From Sthenelais limicola (Eukaryota > Annelida > Polychaeta > Phyllodocida > Sigalionidae), in the NCBI GenBank assembly GCA_942159475.1, contig OW804095.1:62648773-62712772 (forward strand): a stretch of DNA of 64,000 nt, given 5' to 3'. The notes beneath the pieces are model-generated. The model had not been told where the DNA came from. It ran no database searches and saw nothing but the letters and a program-made list of their open reading frames with translations. Shown piece after piece: positions 24,101 through 39,100 of the stretch (the first letter of the stretch is position 1; every line of letters begins with the position of its first letter). The position numbers and the translations under genes were made by a program.

Positions 24101-27100
24101 ACAATAAGAGTAAGATATATTATAAAACGTTTCTTGGTTATTATGTTAAAAAAATGGATTTATTATACACGCATTCTATATGAGACATGCTATAAGTGGG
24201 GTGCTATAAAAATATTCATATAGGACGTGTCCTATATGAAATGTAGTTGTCTAAAAATAGCTCTGTTGTTATGCTTCGCAGAGCTTTGGCTCTCCGCGGA
24301 GCATGTAAACAAATCTCCGCGATCGGTAATCCACCTGTGATTCTGGTACTATGATTATAGAAATGCATAATAAAACCTACATCATTGAATAGATCATTAA
24401 ATTCTCTTTTGAATGATATAAATTGTATCAATGTAGCTCAAGGAATGGCCATGATATGGACGTTTTAATTCATCAATATACTAACAGGGCTGTCAGTGGG
24501 GCTGTCAGCGGGGCAGTGGGGCTCTCTGAGACTTCTTTAGTATTTTTTCAGTGATATCTGATGACATATGATCAAATTTTATGCACATATAATAAATATA
24601 AGATGGAACTCGCCAGCAATAATCGAAAATTTATAGGACTTGATTCGTCCACATAAGCACTCTGCCTACGGCATCGTGCTTATGTGGAGGAATCTCGTCC
24701 TATAATTTTTCGATTATTGCCGGCTCGTCCCATTCTCTCTATATATATGCAGTATCACGTTTTAAAGGTTATAATTACGATTAAAGGGGCTGAGGCATTA
24801 CGTAACAATACCATGAAAATAAAGTACTAATCAAAATGAATTGCCTTTGAATAGAAATAAAATACTTCACATACATGAAAGAGACATGGAATATGCGGCT
24901 CTGAAGCCAGATCGCTGATCACTTCCATCTGACACAAATGTGACGGTTAGGGCGGAGCCTGCTGAAGTTATAGTAGAGGGAATTGTTGTTCCACAATATT
25001 TCCCTATCTCTGGAGCATCGATGTTGTTGCCCCCAAGCACGCGGACATAGTCATGGGCGCAGTCATTCAGTGGTTCAAGGTCCATGTGGGTAAAGGTCAG
25101 AGTTACTCTCTCCGACTCAAGCGGAGCTTCCAGAATCCAGGTACAGTTGGAGTTAGGTTCGTAGGAGTCGGGATACCTCGGGGAAGTGATGGCTCCGTCA
25201 TCCTGGATCATGATATGTCCTCCACAACCTAGAGCAGCGAGATAAATAATTTTCTAAATATAAAGTCAGGAATTAAATTTCGTGTTTTAAAGGCTTAAAT
25301 AGTATACTTCCGGTTACCTGAAGCTCTAAAATGCTTAATTGCAAAAGGTTCAATGGACCTTAAAAGAAGTAAATGTACTGGTCTTAATTTCAGAATGACA
25401 ATACTTTTTCGCTAGTGCATACACGTCTTGTTATCTAGAAATCGCTGCTCGTCATCTGTGTCTAGTCACTCATTATTTGAGGGGTCCTTGCCATGACAGA
25501 AAATAATGACAAACCTGTTACATAGGACGCCTTAAATCCTCTTGCATTGACTGAGCCATCGGATACCATTCTAATAAACATCTTATTGTCTGATGTCTTG
25601 TAGTGGGGTATGATAGGGAGGGTGGGGCCACACAGTTTTGCAATTTCTCTGAAGTCCGGCGATGGGCCATCGAATATCTAGATAAAGGGTTTAACATTAT
25701 TTCAGTTCCCTTTTTAGAATTTAAGAATGTCAATTACCTTTTACCAAATAAGAATTTATTAAACATATCTACTCCAACCCTCACATATCTGACGCATTAT
25801 TTCCACATAGGATACCAGCGCATAGGCCTAAACTGATATAAAATACGACATTTAGTAAGTACATTTTACACTGATACACAACGGTATATCAATTTTCCTA
25901 TCATATCAGAGACATATCGGGATAAAATCATTACCTGCACATAATCAAATTGACAGGTGTCATGTCCCTCGACATCGAAATCACTGAATGTAAGGTCTAC
26001 AGTTCTACCCTCTGCAACCTGGATGTTCCATGCACACTCTATATCATGTGGGTAAGCGTTGGGATAATTCTTAGAAACGATTTCTCCTCTGGGAGTAGTA
26101 AAGTTCCCGCCGCAGCCTAAAATAAAATTAAATCATCATCTTTGATTTTACTCTCTTAGAAAATATAGATACACTTTCATAAATCGATAATTCATAATGA
26201 TAATTTGCAAAAGCTGACGGAAAATGAATCTATCGATCGAAAATATCACGACGTTAACTACTTGAGAAACGCCTAAGCAGTATGAGGCACCAAGTCTTCC
26301 CTACATCTACATTGTTTGGTCTTTATCTGAGAGACATATTTAACAGATATGTGGACTGAATTTATTATTATAAAACTGAGACGGAATAAATAAGTGCAGG
26401 GACAGAATAAATAAATTCAGTGGCAGAATTAATAAATACATGGACCAAATTGAAGAAGAATCTAAGACCGAATTAAAGGATACAATGCCAGATTTTAAAA
26501 AATTTAATGCTGTGACAGAAATAAAAAATATGGAAACAGAATCATCATGAACGACATTAATTGCGATAATTGCGAGACCAAAGAAAAGAGAACAAGACAG
26601 AAAAAGACAGAATAATGTAGTTAACACTTGGCGTCTCATAAAGAAGGAACTTTAGTTAGATACCGTCTGCAAGAACTGCCCAAGTGGCGTTAAATCCACG
26701 GCCGGAAACGGAAACGTCTGTTTTAAAGACGAGCAGCATGTGGTTGTCCTGACTGGTGAATTGTTGTTTCGTTTCCTGAGTGTGGCATAGTGTTATGAGC
26801 TGTGGGGCACTCTCGTCCAGTCCACCATAAATCTTAGGAATGTGAAAACATCATTTTTTAAATTTGAATTTGAAATGTTATAACAAATTTAATTTGAACT
26901 CACAATCGGAATCACAAATGCTAAAAATGTATTGCTCTATCTTTCCACTTAACTTTTTATAAGGTATTTATTCACATAATATTGGCACATAGATCCATAA
27001 ATCTAAAGGTATCGAGCATATCCCACCATTAGCCTATCATAATTGCAATTCGGATGTTCTTCTACATCAAAGTCCCAGATGGTGATGATGATACTGGTTC

Positions 27101-30100
27101 CTGGGTCAGTGCTAATCATCCAGCGACATTCCTGATTGGGCAGGTAGTGATTGGGGTAGTTGGGACTGGTCACCCCTCCACTGGGCCCAGCCAGCACACC
27201 TCCACAACCTGAAGATTAAAAGGTTAAAAAACGCACCATTGGAACCCATGAACCATGATAAAGGGTATTTCATTTTGGTGTATATATGAAGCACATGACG
27301 ACTAAATGTTGTACTTCCATTTTCTGTCTTATCTCCAATAAAATCCTTTTAAATTTGTTGAAGCCTTTTATCTACCTATATCTTACTTCAGAATGTGTAC
27401 ATGTTCATGGCGGCAAATATAACTATAACGAAAACTATTGTTGAAATCTAAGAATGGATGATGACATATTTGGCTCAATAGTCAATTTGTGTCTCTTCCT
27501 ACATTTTGATGAAGATACTTTTTGGATCGATTGCAAATACTGTAACTTGTACCTACCATCAGTTGTATACTCAAGTCTAAATCCATCTTGATTGATGGAA
27601 TGATCAGTTACAAAGTTGATTCTGAGGTATTGCGACGTGGTATGTACCGATGGTGGAAGGCTTTCTCCGCAATAAGTTCCGATCAAAGTTGAGTCTCCAG
27701 CATTTCCATCACGAAGCTGGAAGAAATAATATTTTTAAATATTTTCATCACAGTCCCAAAGTTTTATTCACTTCTCAAACTAGGGTGTAGTTTAATGGAT
27801 CTAGGAACAATGAGATCCTTTGGGCTGTTTTGACTAGCCCGAAAATATTCAGAATTCATTAATATTCCATGAGAGACAAAAGATGTATGTATAGAGAGAT
27901 AACCTCCACTTTGTCGTAGCGACAGTTGGCCCCTCCTTCCAAGTCAAAGTGGGAGAAAGCTGCCTGGACTTTGTTACTATTTCCAACATTGATGAGCCAC
28001 ACACAATCCCTGTTGCCAGGATACGAATGGGGGAAGTTGGGGCTTTCTACTACACCCGAGAAGCTATTCAAGGTTACATCACAATCTGAAAGGAGAGAAT
28101 CATACTTTGTTAAAAGACAAACCATAACAACACAACTTTTTATTTTAAGAATGGTAAAACAAGTGACGAACCGCGCCTTCTTTCAGGATAGTGGACGGGA
28201 TGAAGAAGAATGCAAAAGAGGTTTCAAGACATATTTCGGCTTTATTTCCGCAAAAAGGAATTCAGTTACTATACTAGATATAATAAATGTATTCATATCC
28301 CAGATATACCAATAAGGACGTTTTACTAGACAATTCCTATTCACTCGAAAATGAAAAGATCTAATAAAACAAATTGCAACAACCAATATATCATCATAAC
28401 AGAATATTATACAATTATATAATACACTGATGGCTGAAAAGTATTGCTGATTATGATAATAATGATCCCAGGACAATGATTAATAGTACATACCAGCAAA
28501 ATATGAAGCATGGAAACCTCTGCCAGCGTAGGAATGGTCAGACCTGAACTTGACGTAGAGCTGGTTGCCAGAAGAGGTGATTGGTTCAGGAGTGGATGTG
28601 CCACAGTAGGTTCCAATAATATCTCCCTGGGCATTAGTGTTGCGAACCTGATTTGTGACAAGATACATTAAAACATTCGTTTTTTGTAAAACAATTAATC
28701 TCTCTTCATAATGTATATCATATGTGTCCGATATCCGTGAGTCATTTTTACTCATGCTGTAAATCCCGTTTTGCCCAACGATATGATCTCATTAGTTCGG
28801 GATTGCTATTGAATAATTCGGGTAATTGTGGTGGAAAAGCCATTGAACGGGGACATCTGTCTGTGTCAACGTGAATAAACTCTTACAGGCCATCACCTTA
28901 GCAAATCTGACAGTTACTAACATGAACATGGCATTAATGAAAAATTGAAAATATCATAATTATTATTCACCACATCGAATAAAATCAACTTAAAGGGAAT
29001 CCGCCTCCCGTCTTATAATGATCAAATTGCAATAAAGCTTACAAATTATTGATCGATATAAAAAGCAAATTGATACATCTAATTGGCACAGAATAAGATG
29101 GAAAATTACATAGAGCTCTATATGCTAAATGTGTTATGCCTTGAAGACCTTGAATACAGCGCCTGATGCCTTTCATTAATACTCACCATCACATAGTCGT
29201 AGTCACAGTTGCCATGTGTCTCTATATCCATGTCTACAAACATCATCTGTATTATACTTCCCCTGGCAGCTACGATATGCCAGTAACACTCTGTGTTGTG
29301 GTTGTAAGTGAGAGGGTAGTTGGGAGATGTTAGACTACCAGATGGCGAAGTCAGCTCACCACCGCAACCTTGAATTGACAAAATTATAATTTTGAAAAAT
29401 CCTTTTGAAATTGTTCAACTCGTCCAACGCTTCATATTTGTGGTTTCGTCAAGATTACTGTGTTTGGGTTATTGGTAACTGCTACTAGATGTACAACTTT
29501 ATTTATGGGTCGGATTTTCAGAAAATGTACAATTGGCAGCTGTACACATTAAGAAAATTCTGCTAAATTAGGGTGAAATTTGACCAATACTGGGTAAAAT
29601 CGAGTGTTTTCGGCATTGCATTGATTCCAGCAATCTGTTTGGTTCGGTTGAACTGTATTTTGAACTTTACTGTCGTCTGAAATATGGGTTATTTGAGAAG
29701 ATTGGTGAAGTTGAATTGTACATCTTCTGAAAATCTGACCCATAATTATACCGGTATATAGCCATACAATAATATCTTATTTAAACCGAATTATGGTGAA
29801 GTAATTACAAAATACCCAACATTTTATAAGCGTTATGGATCGTGACAATGGGTAATTCATGCAAATGGTTTGACTAATTTCGGTTTAAAGTTGCAATGAT
29901 TGATATATGGGGTCGTTGCATAACAAATATCCATCTGCGATATCGTAGACATTTTTTTCTACGACTACGAGGTCTATTTGCGAATCGTAAAAATATACAA
30001 CAGGTGCATTGCATAATAATGAATCGTAAAATAGAGGATTCCTTGTGGCTTCAAAAATGACATTAAAGGATTTTAAGGTACAGAGGCATGAAAATGCCGA

Positions 30101-33100
30101 AATGGTGCATGGGAGAACATCATCCATAATTGTAATTTATTATAATTTAGAAAATCTGGCTTTTATTACATTCATCTAAAAATATGGTAGAAAATTACGA
30201 AACCTATTTTGAAGTGCAAAAAAAATAAATGTGCAATGTTTCAAATTCATAAAATATCATTTAACATTGAATATTGGCATATTTGGATAGCTAAATATGA
30301 CATCTTCTCACTATCAATATATTTTAAGATGGGTAAATGTGATAGCAGTGCATCGTAGAGCATGTTTGTTATGTAAGGCAGAATATTCATGCAGTGAACA
30401 TAGCATCGTTTATTTTTTCACCAAAATGATGTATGTCGATATTTTTTCAATGAAATAAATAACCATAACCATAAGTATTCAGGTTTGATTTTTGATCTCA
30501 TTATGGCCATTCTTAGAGTAAGAAATAATCCAAAACATTTATCATGTCAGTATTGATGCAGCATAGAAAATTGATCGTGGATGCCTAGAGATGTACAATG
30601 TCGAAGAAGATGTCGTAGAAAGTTATGCAATACAGTCATTGCAGATGGCTGTCTACGATGTCATAGAATCAATCCACGAGCTCGCAGATTGTTATGCAAT
30701 GGGGGCATAATTTATCAATTCTGGATTGTAAAATAAGTAATGAAAAGTAGTGGGCCAACACACCTGATAGAGTTCCATCGTAGTATATCTGGAAGCCACG
30801 AGCTGAAGATGAGCTGTCAGTGACAAATCTCAGGAACATTCGGTTACTAGTGGATCTTATTATAGATGGGATATCGGTACCACAGTATGAGCCTACTAAT
30901 GGGGAACTCAAATATCCGCCATTCCTGAAAGACCAATGGGCAATTAATTCACCAATGTCACACTACAGCATACATACAGCGGTTTTATAGAAGTCTGGGC
31001 GGAGGTTGACACTATTATCATGTTAAGCCATTCTGGCACACGTTATGAAAAGAACCTTTAATTAAGTGTAACTATTAAATTAATTCCATTTATTATATTT
31101 CACTATTTTTCAATTCTTTTAACAAATCGAAAATTGGAAGAAAGGTCTGTTAACAATCTTTCATAGTTATATTGTGTTCATTAAAGACTCGATGTTGACT
31201 GCACTGCTTTGTGAATCTTAACTTTTCAATTCATATTCATACATATTCGTATACTGTAGACACGTATTCAGTAACTATTCCTGGATCTTTCTTTTGGAAC
31301 ACTCCTTACGACCTACGTAAGTTTTGGGACGACAGTAGCTATCCAGAACCATCGCTTCTGGCACTGGAGAAAGACCTAAAGAAGACCTCACCTTATTTCC
31401 AGGTAGTCGTAGCGACAATCGTTATGAGTTTCCAAAGCGAAGTCGGTTATATTTAGAAGGATTTGACTTCCAGTGGCTACTGTAATTGTGTATTGGCAAT
31501 CTCTGTTGTGGGGGTAGTTATCAGGGTAGTTTGGACTTTCAATGACACCGCTGTTCTCGACGTAGTTTCGTCCACACACTGAATAAAACATAAAGTATTA
31601 TTTCCGAAAAGCAGATATATATATGGCAAGGGCAGATATATATGGCAAGGAGCATTCAATGGGAGAAAGGTCAGGAGTCCCTGTTTCAAGATTCCAGTTT
31701 TAATGGTGCTCGATGATAATGGATGTCATATTCTCAATATTATTTCTATCATAATATCAATCCTTACACACTGGGGTAGTGTGGGGATGGGGTGGGTGTA
31801 TGAATATAATGAATTACAGATGTAAAGAAACACATAGTGTCGAAAATGAATTAGGTGGATTTTAAAGTCATGAAATAAGTGTTTCACATTATGATTAACT
31901 CGAACCTCAATCACCAAAACATTGAGAATAAAGATATTGTTTATCGTGCAGACACCAATTCTTGTCAATAATTACCCCCAACTGGGTGAAGTGCCCCACC
32001 ACCTCTGAATTTAAAACATTCCTTGCAGGAAAAGTCTTTTCCTATTCGTCCATAAGAGAGGCCCTACCACAATCAAAACAACCCGGTAATAAAATGCCCA
32101 TCTCTCTCCGGGTAAGACCAACATTCGATTTTACTACTTCACTGTTTTTTTTAAAAAATCACAGGGACACTGCGACGTAGGCCAGTGTTAATCAGAATGT
32201 TACCTACCTACCTAACTATATACCAATTACATGAAGGTGGGACATCCAACAATGAACTGTATTAAACTTTTATCTATACCATATGAAGAGCCTCAACATG
32301 GTGCTATCAAGCCACCTTTTTCCGGCAAAGTGTTATTGCTATCTTCATATTATACTGTTGTACTCAATCCGGAAATAAACAATACATAATACAATACAAG
32401 TGTCATTAATCTATTATTTACAAAGTATTTTATGATATACATCGGAACAAAATGTAAATAAATGGATCCTGATACGGGTCCACTGACACCTAGACAGTAG
32501 AATCACAAGCCTACGTTTAACTGCCATATCCTGGAGCAATTTGACAGAAAACCACAACAAATTTACCTGTGGAGGCGTTGAATGTAACGTATGATGCCAT
32601 GAACCCTTCATCTCCTACACTTGAGTCAGACACAAAGAGCACTGTCAGCACATTTCCAGAGGACGTTAGCTGAGGAGGAACCGATTGTCCACAATATCTG
32701 GGAAAAAATATTTCAGAGTCTCTTAAAATTGATAATTAAAAGGCATAATCATATACAGGCATACAAATACACCTTGATGCCACTCTGTATCATTATCAGT
32801 CAAAATTTAATATAGTAAATAAATAACTCATTATTTTACTAATATCTAATTATAATAATCTAATTATGGTGATAATGTCAGTTATATTAAAACATAAATA
32901 ATATAATATCAAATTGAACAGGAAAACAAATATGGTATTCACAGAATATTACAAAGAAGGATTTTTAAAAACATTCTTACCTCCCAAGAAAACCACCAGA
33001 AGTTGAACTGTTATCATAGACCTCAACATAATCATAGTTGCAATCGACATGGGTTTCTAGTTTGAAGAGATCAAATGAAAGCCTAATAACGAGATCAGGG

Positions 33101-36100
33101 TCGACGTTGATGAGCCAGCGACATGTTACGCCATGTGGATATTGGTTAGGGTGTCCTGGACTTGTGAACTGTCCTGTGGTCTCCGTCAAAGTGCCACCGC
33201 AATCTGTGGGCAGCAAAATTTTAATATATGATTTATTTTTACATAATTAATATAAAATGCATGGTGTTCAGTGATGAGTGCGATGAATAGAATAGAATGA
33301 ATGAATCTCAGAATGAACGAACAAGTGAATGAATTTTTACCCGCCCATATCCTGGCCTTATATATGAGCGAGAGCATTCACCTTAGAGGCAAATGAATCC
33401 CTCTATATTCTATATAACCCATGGATCACTTCCCAATTACCTGCGTCATGTAGAATTCTATCTGAACCCTGAATAACACTATATTTCCATTAAGGTATGT
33501 CAAGCGACCCTCGATATGCCCCACCCTGGTTATCTGGGCTACATTCCACTCAGAAGCAGCGTCCATAGCCCAGACCCCAAAAGGCAGTACCAAATAATAA
33601 AAGAAAGCCAAATATTTAGATCGATAGATAATTAATACCAATTAATGTACTGAAATATCGTTTTATACAATATACTGAGATAGATTAAGACCTGCTAATT
33701 TCTTAACAGTATTTGTGACACTGACCTGATCCAGAGCCCTCAGAGAAGGAATAAGTGGCTGTAAAACCATGGTTTGCAACAGATCCGTCAGAAACGAATT
33801 TCATGAATAGGTTCCTGCCTGTGGAGATGACTGGTTCAGGGATAGCCGCCCCACAAAGTCTGCTTATCAGTGTTGATTCAGGACCGCTACCATCTCTTAC
33901 CTAGCAAGGATGAAGAAAAGGAAAGCCATCAATGTTTGTATCTCGTGGACATATACGAGAAAGGACATTTTAAGATGTTGTGCAATCAAAGCTAGCAGCC
34001 TATAGAATTAAGATAAAGACTCTTGAATCTTTAAAAGGCCTACATGGGCTATTTCTAGATTCATGAGACAATGTGATTAACTAGAAGTTATAGCTTTAAA
34101 AGCAAAAATGATTTCCATTTTCACGTAATGTTGACACACACGCTGACAAATTAATAAGAAAACAATGATTGAAACTTATTATTTGTTTTATGATGCACAC
34201 AAAAAAAATCCCCAAATGTCCACAACAGCTTTTAACTTGGCATCTTACCTCAACGTAGTCATATCTACACTGCGTGTCAGGCTCAACATCAAATGATGTG
34301 AAGGTCACAGTGATAACTTTCCCCTCTGGGGCCGTGATGAAGTATTGGCACATTTTGTCATGAGGATAGGGGTTAGGGTGATAAGGCGAGCGAAGCGATC
34401 CTCCATCTTCAGAGTACACACCTCCACAAGCTTTAAATAACGACGAGTGCAATAGTAATATCAGTCGAGCATGTAATAGGTTAAAGGAGGGCTTCTCTTT
34501 TCCTCCCAATATCATCATTCCCAATTCTTGAAGAATCGATGGATACCCCATGATATTATAATGCATTTATTAACTTTGTCCAAAATGAATTAACGAGTAA
34601 TAGAAATATTAAAGCTGCCCTTGCCAAAGTATTTGACACGGCATTATTGTTACGGCATTATTGACACGGCATTATTGTTATTGTTATTACACGGCACAAA
34701 GTTATCAATACTTGACATCAATGGAAATAAACATAAATGGTTTCAAAACTATTTTGGAAATAGAGAACAAATAACAAAGAAATTACTATTTTATAGTATA
34801 AATGCCTAGTACTTTGATGCTAGTCAGAGTAATCCATGTATCAAAAGATAATAAGCATGAAGCAATCTAAAATAAAGAAACCAATTATATACAAATCGTT
34901 GGAACCAAATTGGAGTTGGAAGAACATAATATATAAACGGTCTATCTATCCATCTATTCTATATACTAGGAAAGTCTTATGTACAAAACCAAACCTGTGT
35001 AATACCTAATTTGATCATCTAACTTGCTTTACATTCTTTAGATGAAATATAAAGACGTAAACTAGTCTTAGTCAATGTTACTTACCCACAGTCCATGTAG
35101 CTCTGAATCCAGTACCAGTGTTTGATGGGTCGGAGCTGAACTTGACAAACAGATTGTTTTGGGAGGTGGTGTACTCTGAGGGTATGGTTGTACCACAGTG
35201 TCGACCTGCCAGTGCTGCCGTCTCATCGCCTCCATCTCGTACCTTACAATGATAAATATACACATAATACATTCGTGTTGTGTTCTTCTTTGTATTCATT
35301 TCTTTTCTGATAGGAGCTTTGCCACAAAGCCACTCATCAGATTCCAACCCAGTGCCCCTTGGAGCTTCTAGATCAGCGGCGCTTTTGACTGCTGCTCCTC
35401 CCCAACCCTTCCTCAAGATTTAATACTTAACTAGTTATACTTCATAATATTTATCTGAATATCAAACGTAAAGTCATGTTAGTTGATATCATTTGTTTGT
35501 ATCGATTTCTACTTTGGGCTTAATTTGAGGGGTACGGTTAATATACATAAGGTTACTTGTATTGGCTCTCATGTATCGTTAACCAATTGCAAGCTAAGTG
35601 ACAGACATAGATCTGTAAACTCATTTTCCATGCCCGATCTGAGATTACAAAAGTATTTTTTTCCGATAAACTGGTCGGGATTTTGATGCACGATCCTTGA
35701 AGTATGACTTGACAAATCTGACCCTACAGTGACAAATATAAGACGTCCTTCTGATTCAATTTGTTAATGGAATATTGCTTTCAAGACTAAATGTAAAATG
35801 TATGTAATGTGAATTGCGTAATCTTGTTTTACCCATTCTGTGAGAGAACACACACGAGTAATTCCAACAAAAGTGTAACGAAGAAGCCAGGTATTACCTC
35901 AACGTAGTCCCAATTACAGTTGGAGTGTTGCTCGATGTCCATATTGGTGAAGGTAAGAGTGACCCGTTCAGTGTCGGGTATAGTGATAACCCACACACAC
36001 TGCGCATTGTGAGGGTAGGGGTTAGGGTAGTTAGGAGATATGATGATGCCACTCTCTGTAGTATATCTGCCTCCACAGCCGGCATCACCTGGTAGGAAAA

Positions 36101-39100
36101 AGGAAAGGTGTACATGTGTATTAGAATCGATTTGTGAGATTCAACGCATTTGATTTTAAACATTTCTGACGCGATTACAGGACTTTGATCTCATATCTGC
36201 CAAAATTGTATACACATATTGCCAAATGAAAAGTCGGTATATCATTGTGGAACGATTTCCTATTTTTTAATCGCCTCCTCGCTTTTCATTAGCAAGTTAT
36301 CCTTTACTCGCTCGAATCTAAAGAAATGAATGAATTCTTTAATCCAACAAAATATATGCTCCGCTTAGGAAATCGTAATGCGAATACATCAGTAAACCCG
36401 AGTAGGCAAAATAATTACCATCCTGGGCCGTATATGTTATATGGAATCCTGAGTCAGTCTGACTGGAATCGGAGTGGAAGTAAACCCTCGCATAAGGACC
36501 CGTAGTAGTGACTGGCGCTGGATCTTGAGAGGTACAGTATTTACCCAATTGAGTGTCCGTGTCCAATAGTCCATCGCGAAGCTGGTGAAATCAAACATAA
36601 TAGATTAGGTAAGATAATTCTTTATTTACATCTAATCTAATTATAAACAAGAAATAGTTAACAGTGATCAGTTTACATTTATATATTTATTTCCAGTTCA
36701 TGTAGAAGATTGCGTTTCCAAGGGAAACGAAGATTGATGTCAGTCCATGTAATTCTGTTGGTCCCTTTAACACTTTGCATATGAGGCATCTTATTTCTCA
36801 GCTTGCCACTTTAATTCACACATGGTCTACCCTTTAATTCACACCTAAACGCCATCCCCTCCCCCTCCCAGCCATTACCAGCATGATTCTGATCCCATCT
36901 ACTGATATCAGAATCAACAGATTCTTCACACTGATATCCAGGATGGGAGGAGCCAAGATGCTATCAATGATTGACAGATCTCACCCCAATTCAATTAGAT
37001 TGATGATAACATCAATCTAAAAAGATTGCATGGGTTTATTGTAAATGATAATGAAAATTGTACGTTAAGGCCCTTGTCCACCAAGCCGATACTCATGCGA
37101 TTCTCACGGAATTTAGTGCAAAATGGTCCTCTACGGCGCAGAATCACATGAGGATCGGCTTTGTGGGCTAGGCCCTTTATACTCTTAATGTATTGCAGTC
37201 ATCAAGGGTGGGGGGTAGTGTGGCAAGAGAATCTTGGTACCTCAGCTCCACATGTACAAGTACTCCATCCAATAATCTAGAAAAACCTCATTAGCTTTTA
37301 TTAAAGATAAAGCCCAGATATAGATATGCCAACTTATTCTTTTCAATAATTGGCCACTACAAGGATGCACCAATCCGAATAAAGGAGAAATGCCATTTCT
37401 GATACAACATGATAGTGATGGGTTGAATTCGTCTTTAGAGCAAGGCGAGTATGTCACTATACGCGCACGGACACTGGACAAAAGTTGGTCTAAACTCGAT
37501 GGTAATTGGCCCTAGGTTTAGCATTGCGCCACTCCTACTCGTCAGTTGGCGCTGCCATCGCTGGATAGCATTTGTATTAAGGATACCATTGCAATTGCTA
37601 GGATGCTTATTTCACCGACATATTGTTTCTATTAATTAAGGGGTATTAGTGTATATACACACTTAGAACGGTTCTGAGGTATTCTAACATTCGGCAGATA
37701 AAACGTGTAACAGTTACTACCGTAACACGTGTATTAAAAGCATTAGTCAACGAGGTATTTCAGACACTCAGTCAGGAAGTGATTCTTTCGGATTTATTCA
37801 TTTGGAGTTTTTGAGGGTATGATGGTTTGGCCTGAAGACCGCCCCTGCTAAATAACCGTGGGGTGTCACCTTGCGCCGGGTTATGTAGAAGGGGCCGTGG
37901 GAGAATAACCCTCAATTCACAATTCTTGTTCAGTTCGAAGGAACAGACTTGGGAACTGACTAAACAACACAGATTCTTTTCTCAGTATTTATAAAATACA
38001 CAGAGAACTAATTACAGAATTAATTTGTAAACCTCTGTAAAAAGCTATAAAATCATAGTAGCAGTCGTTGGGGTAGCGATATCAATTCTCTGAAGCTAAA
38101 GTGGGGGAGTGGATGGTTGAAAACTATTTAGAGCAAGATTTTTCAGATTAAAGTGCATACTGTTATGACCATCACGGACGATGGCGGACGCAATGGGGCG
38201 TTACCTTTCTTCCCGCCTGTAGGTATTTAGTTTGACATATTAGTGTGAAATATATCCATGCTTTATGAACAAGTTAGAAGTCATATTGTTACTACCCAAG
38301 GCCATTTACTTTTAGGGCATACCTTTCAATGGAGAGTGTAATAAAAATATCAAAACCAACCTCAACATAATCATAGTCGCAGGTGGGGTGGTCTTCTAAG
38401 GAAAGATGACCGAACATCAAGAGGATGACCTTTCCTGGAGTCACCCTGATGGTCCATACACAGTCCCTATTGATTGGATAATTACCAGGATAGCCAGGGC
38501 TAGTAATAGATCCAAATTGCGCCTCGTCTAGGTCACCTCCACAAGCTGTGATAAAATAAGCCCAAGGGAAGCTAAGGGACTATTATATCACGTTCATTTA
38601 CAGATTGATATAGACATCAACAATCAACATAACAATTATACGAAAACGTACGACAATTAATTACCCTAACGTCCTATTCAAACCCCATTATATATATATA
38701 ATAAGTGTATGTCCAGATATGGTATATCAGATATTGATTTATAAATATAAGTGTCCCTTGCTAAACCACTGATTTATATTTGAATTATCTTACCAGGGTC
38801 AGCAGACATCCAGTTAATAGTGAATCCATCCCCTGCCACTGATGAATCTGACCGGAACCAGAAGTAGAGTTGGTTGTGCGTTGAGTTAATGTGACCGCCG
38901 TTGGGAGGACTTTCTCCACAGTACTTGCCAATCTGGTGCGAGGACGCAGAAGGACCGTCATGAATTTGCAGGAAGTCATAGTCACAATTGGCATGGGATT
39001 CTATCTTAAACCGAGGGAAGGTTATCATCAGAATCTGAAGAAGAAAAAATAGAATACTGAACAATGTATCCCTGGATCTGTGTGCTGATTTTCAATCGAC

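Larger units (their letters stand above)
29369..30763. other. Intron between CUB6 and CUB7
   Basis: 1.4-kb intron made largely of two inverted-repeat elements, listed separately. Confidence 0.75.

Noticed and set aside
38040..38110. Extra CUB exon fragment near 38.05 kb
   Set aside because: Some CUB-like wording on the minus strand but no open frame with cysteine motif, and CUB2 is already complete without it.
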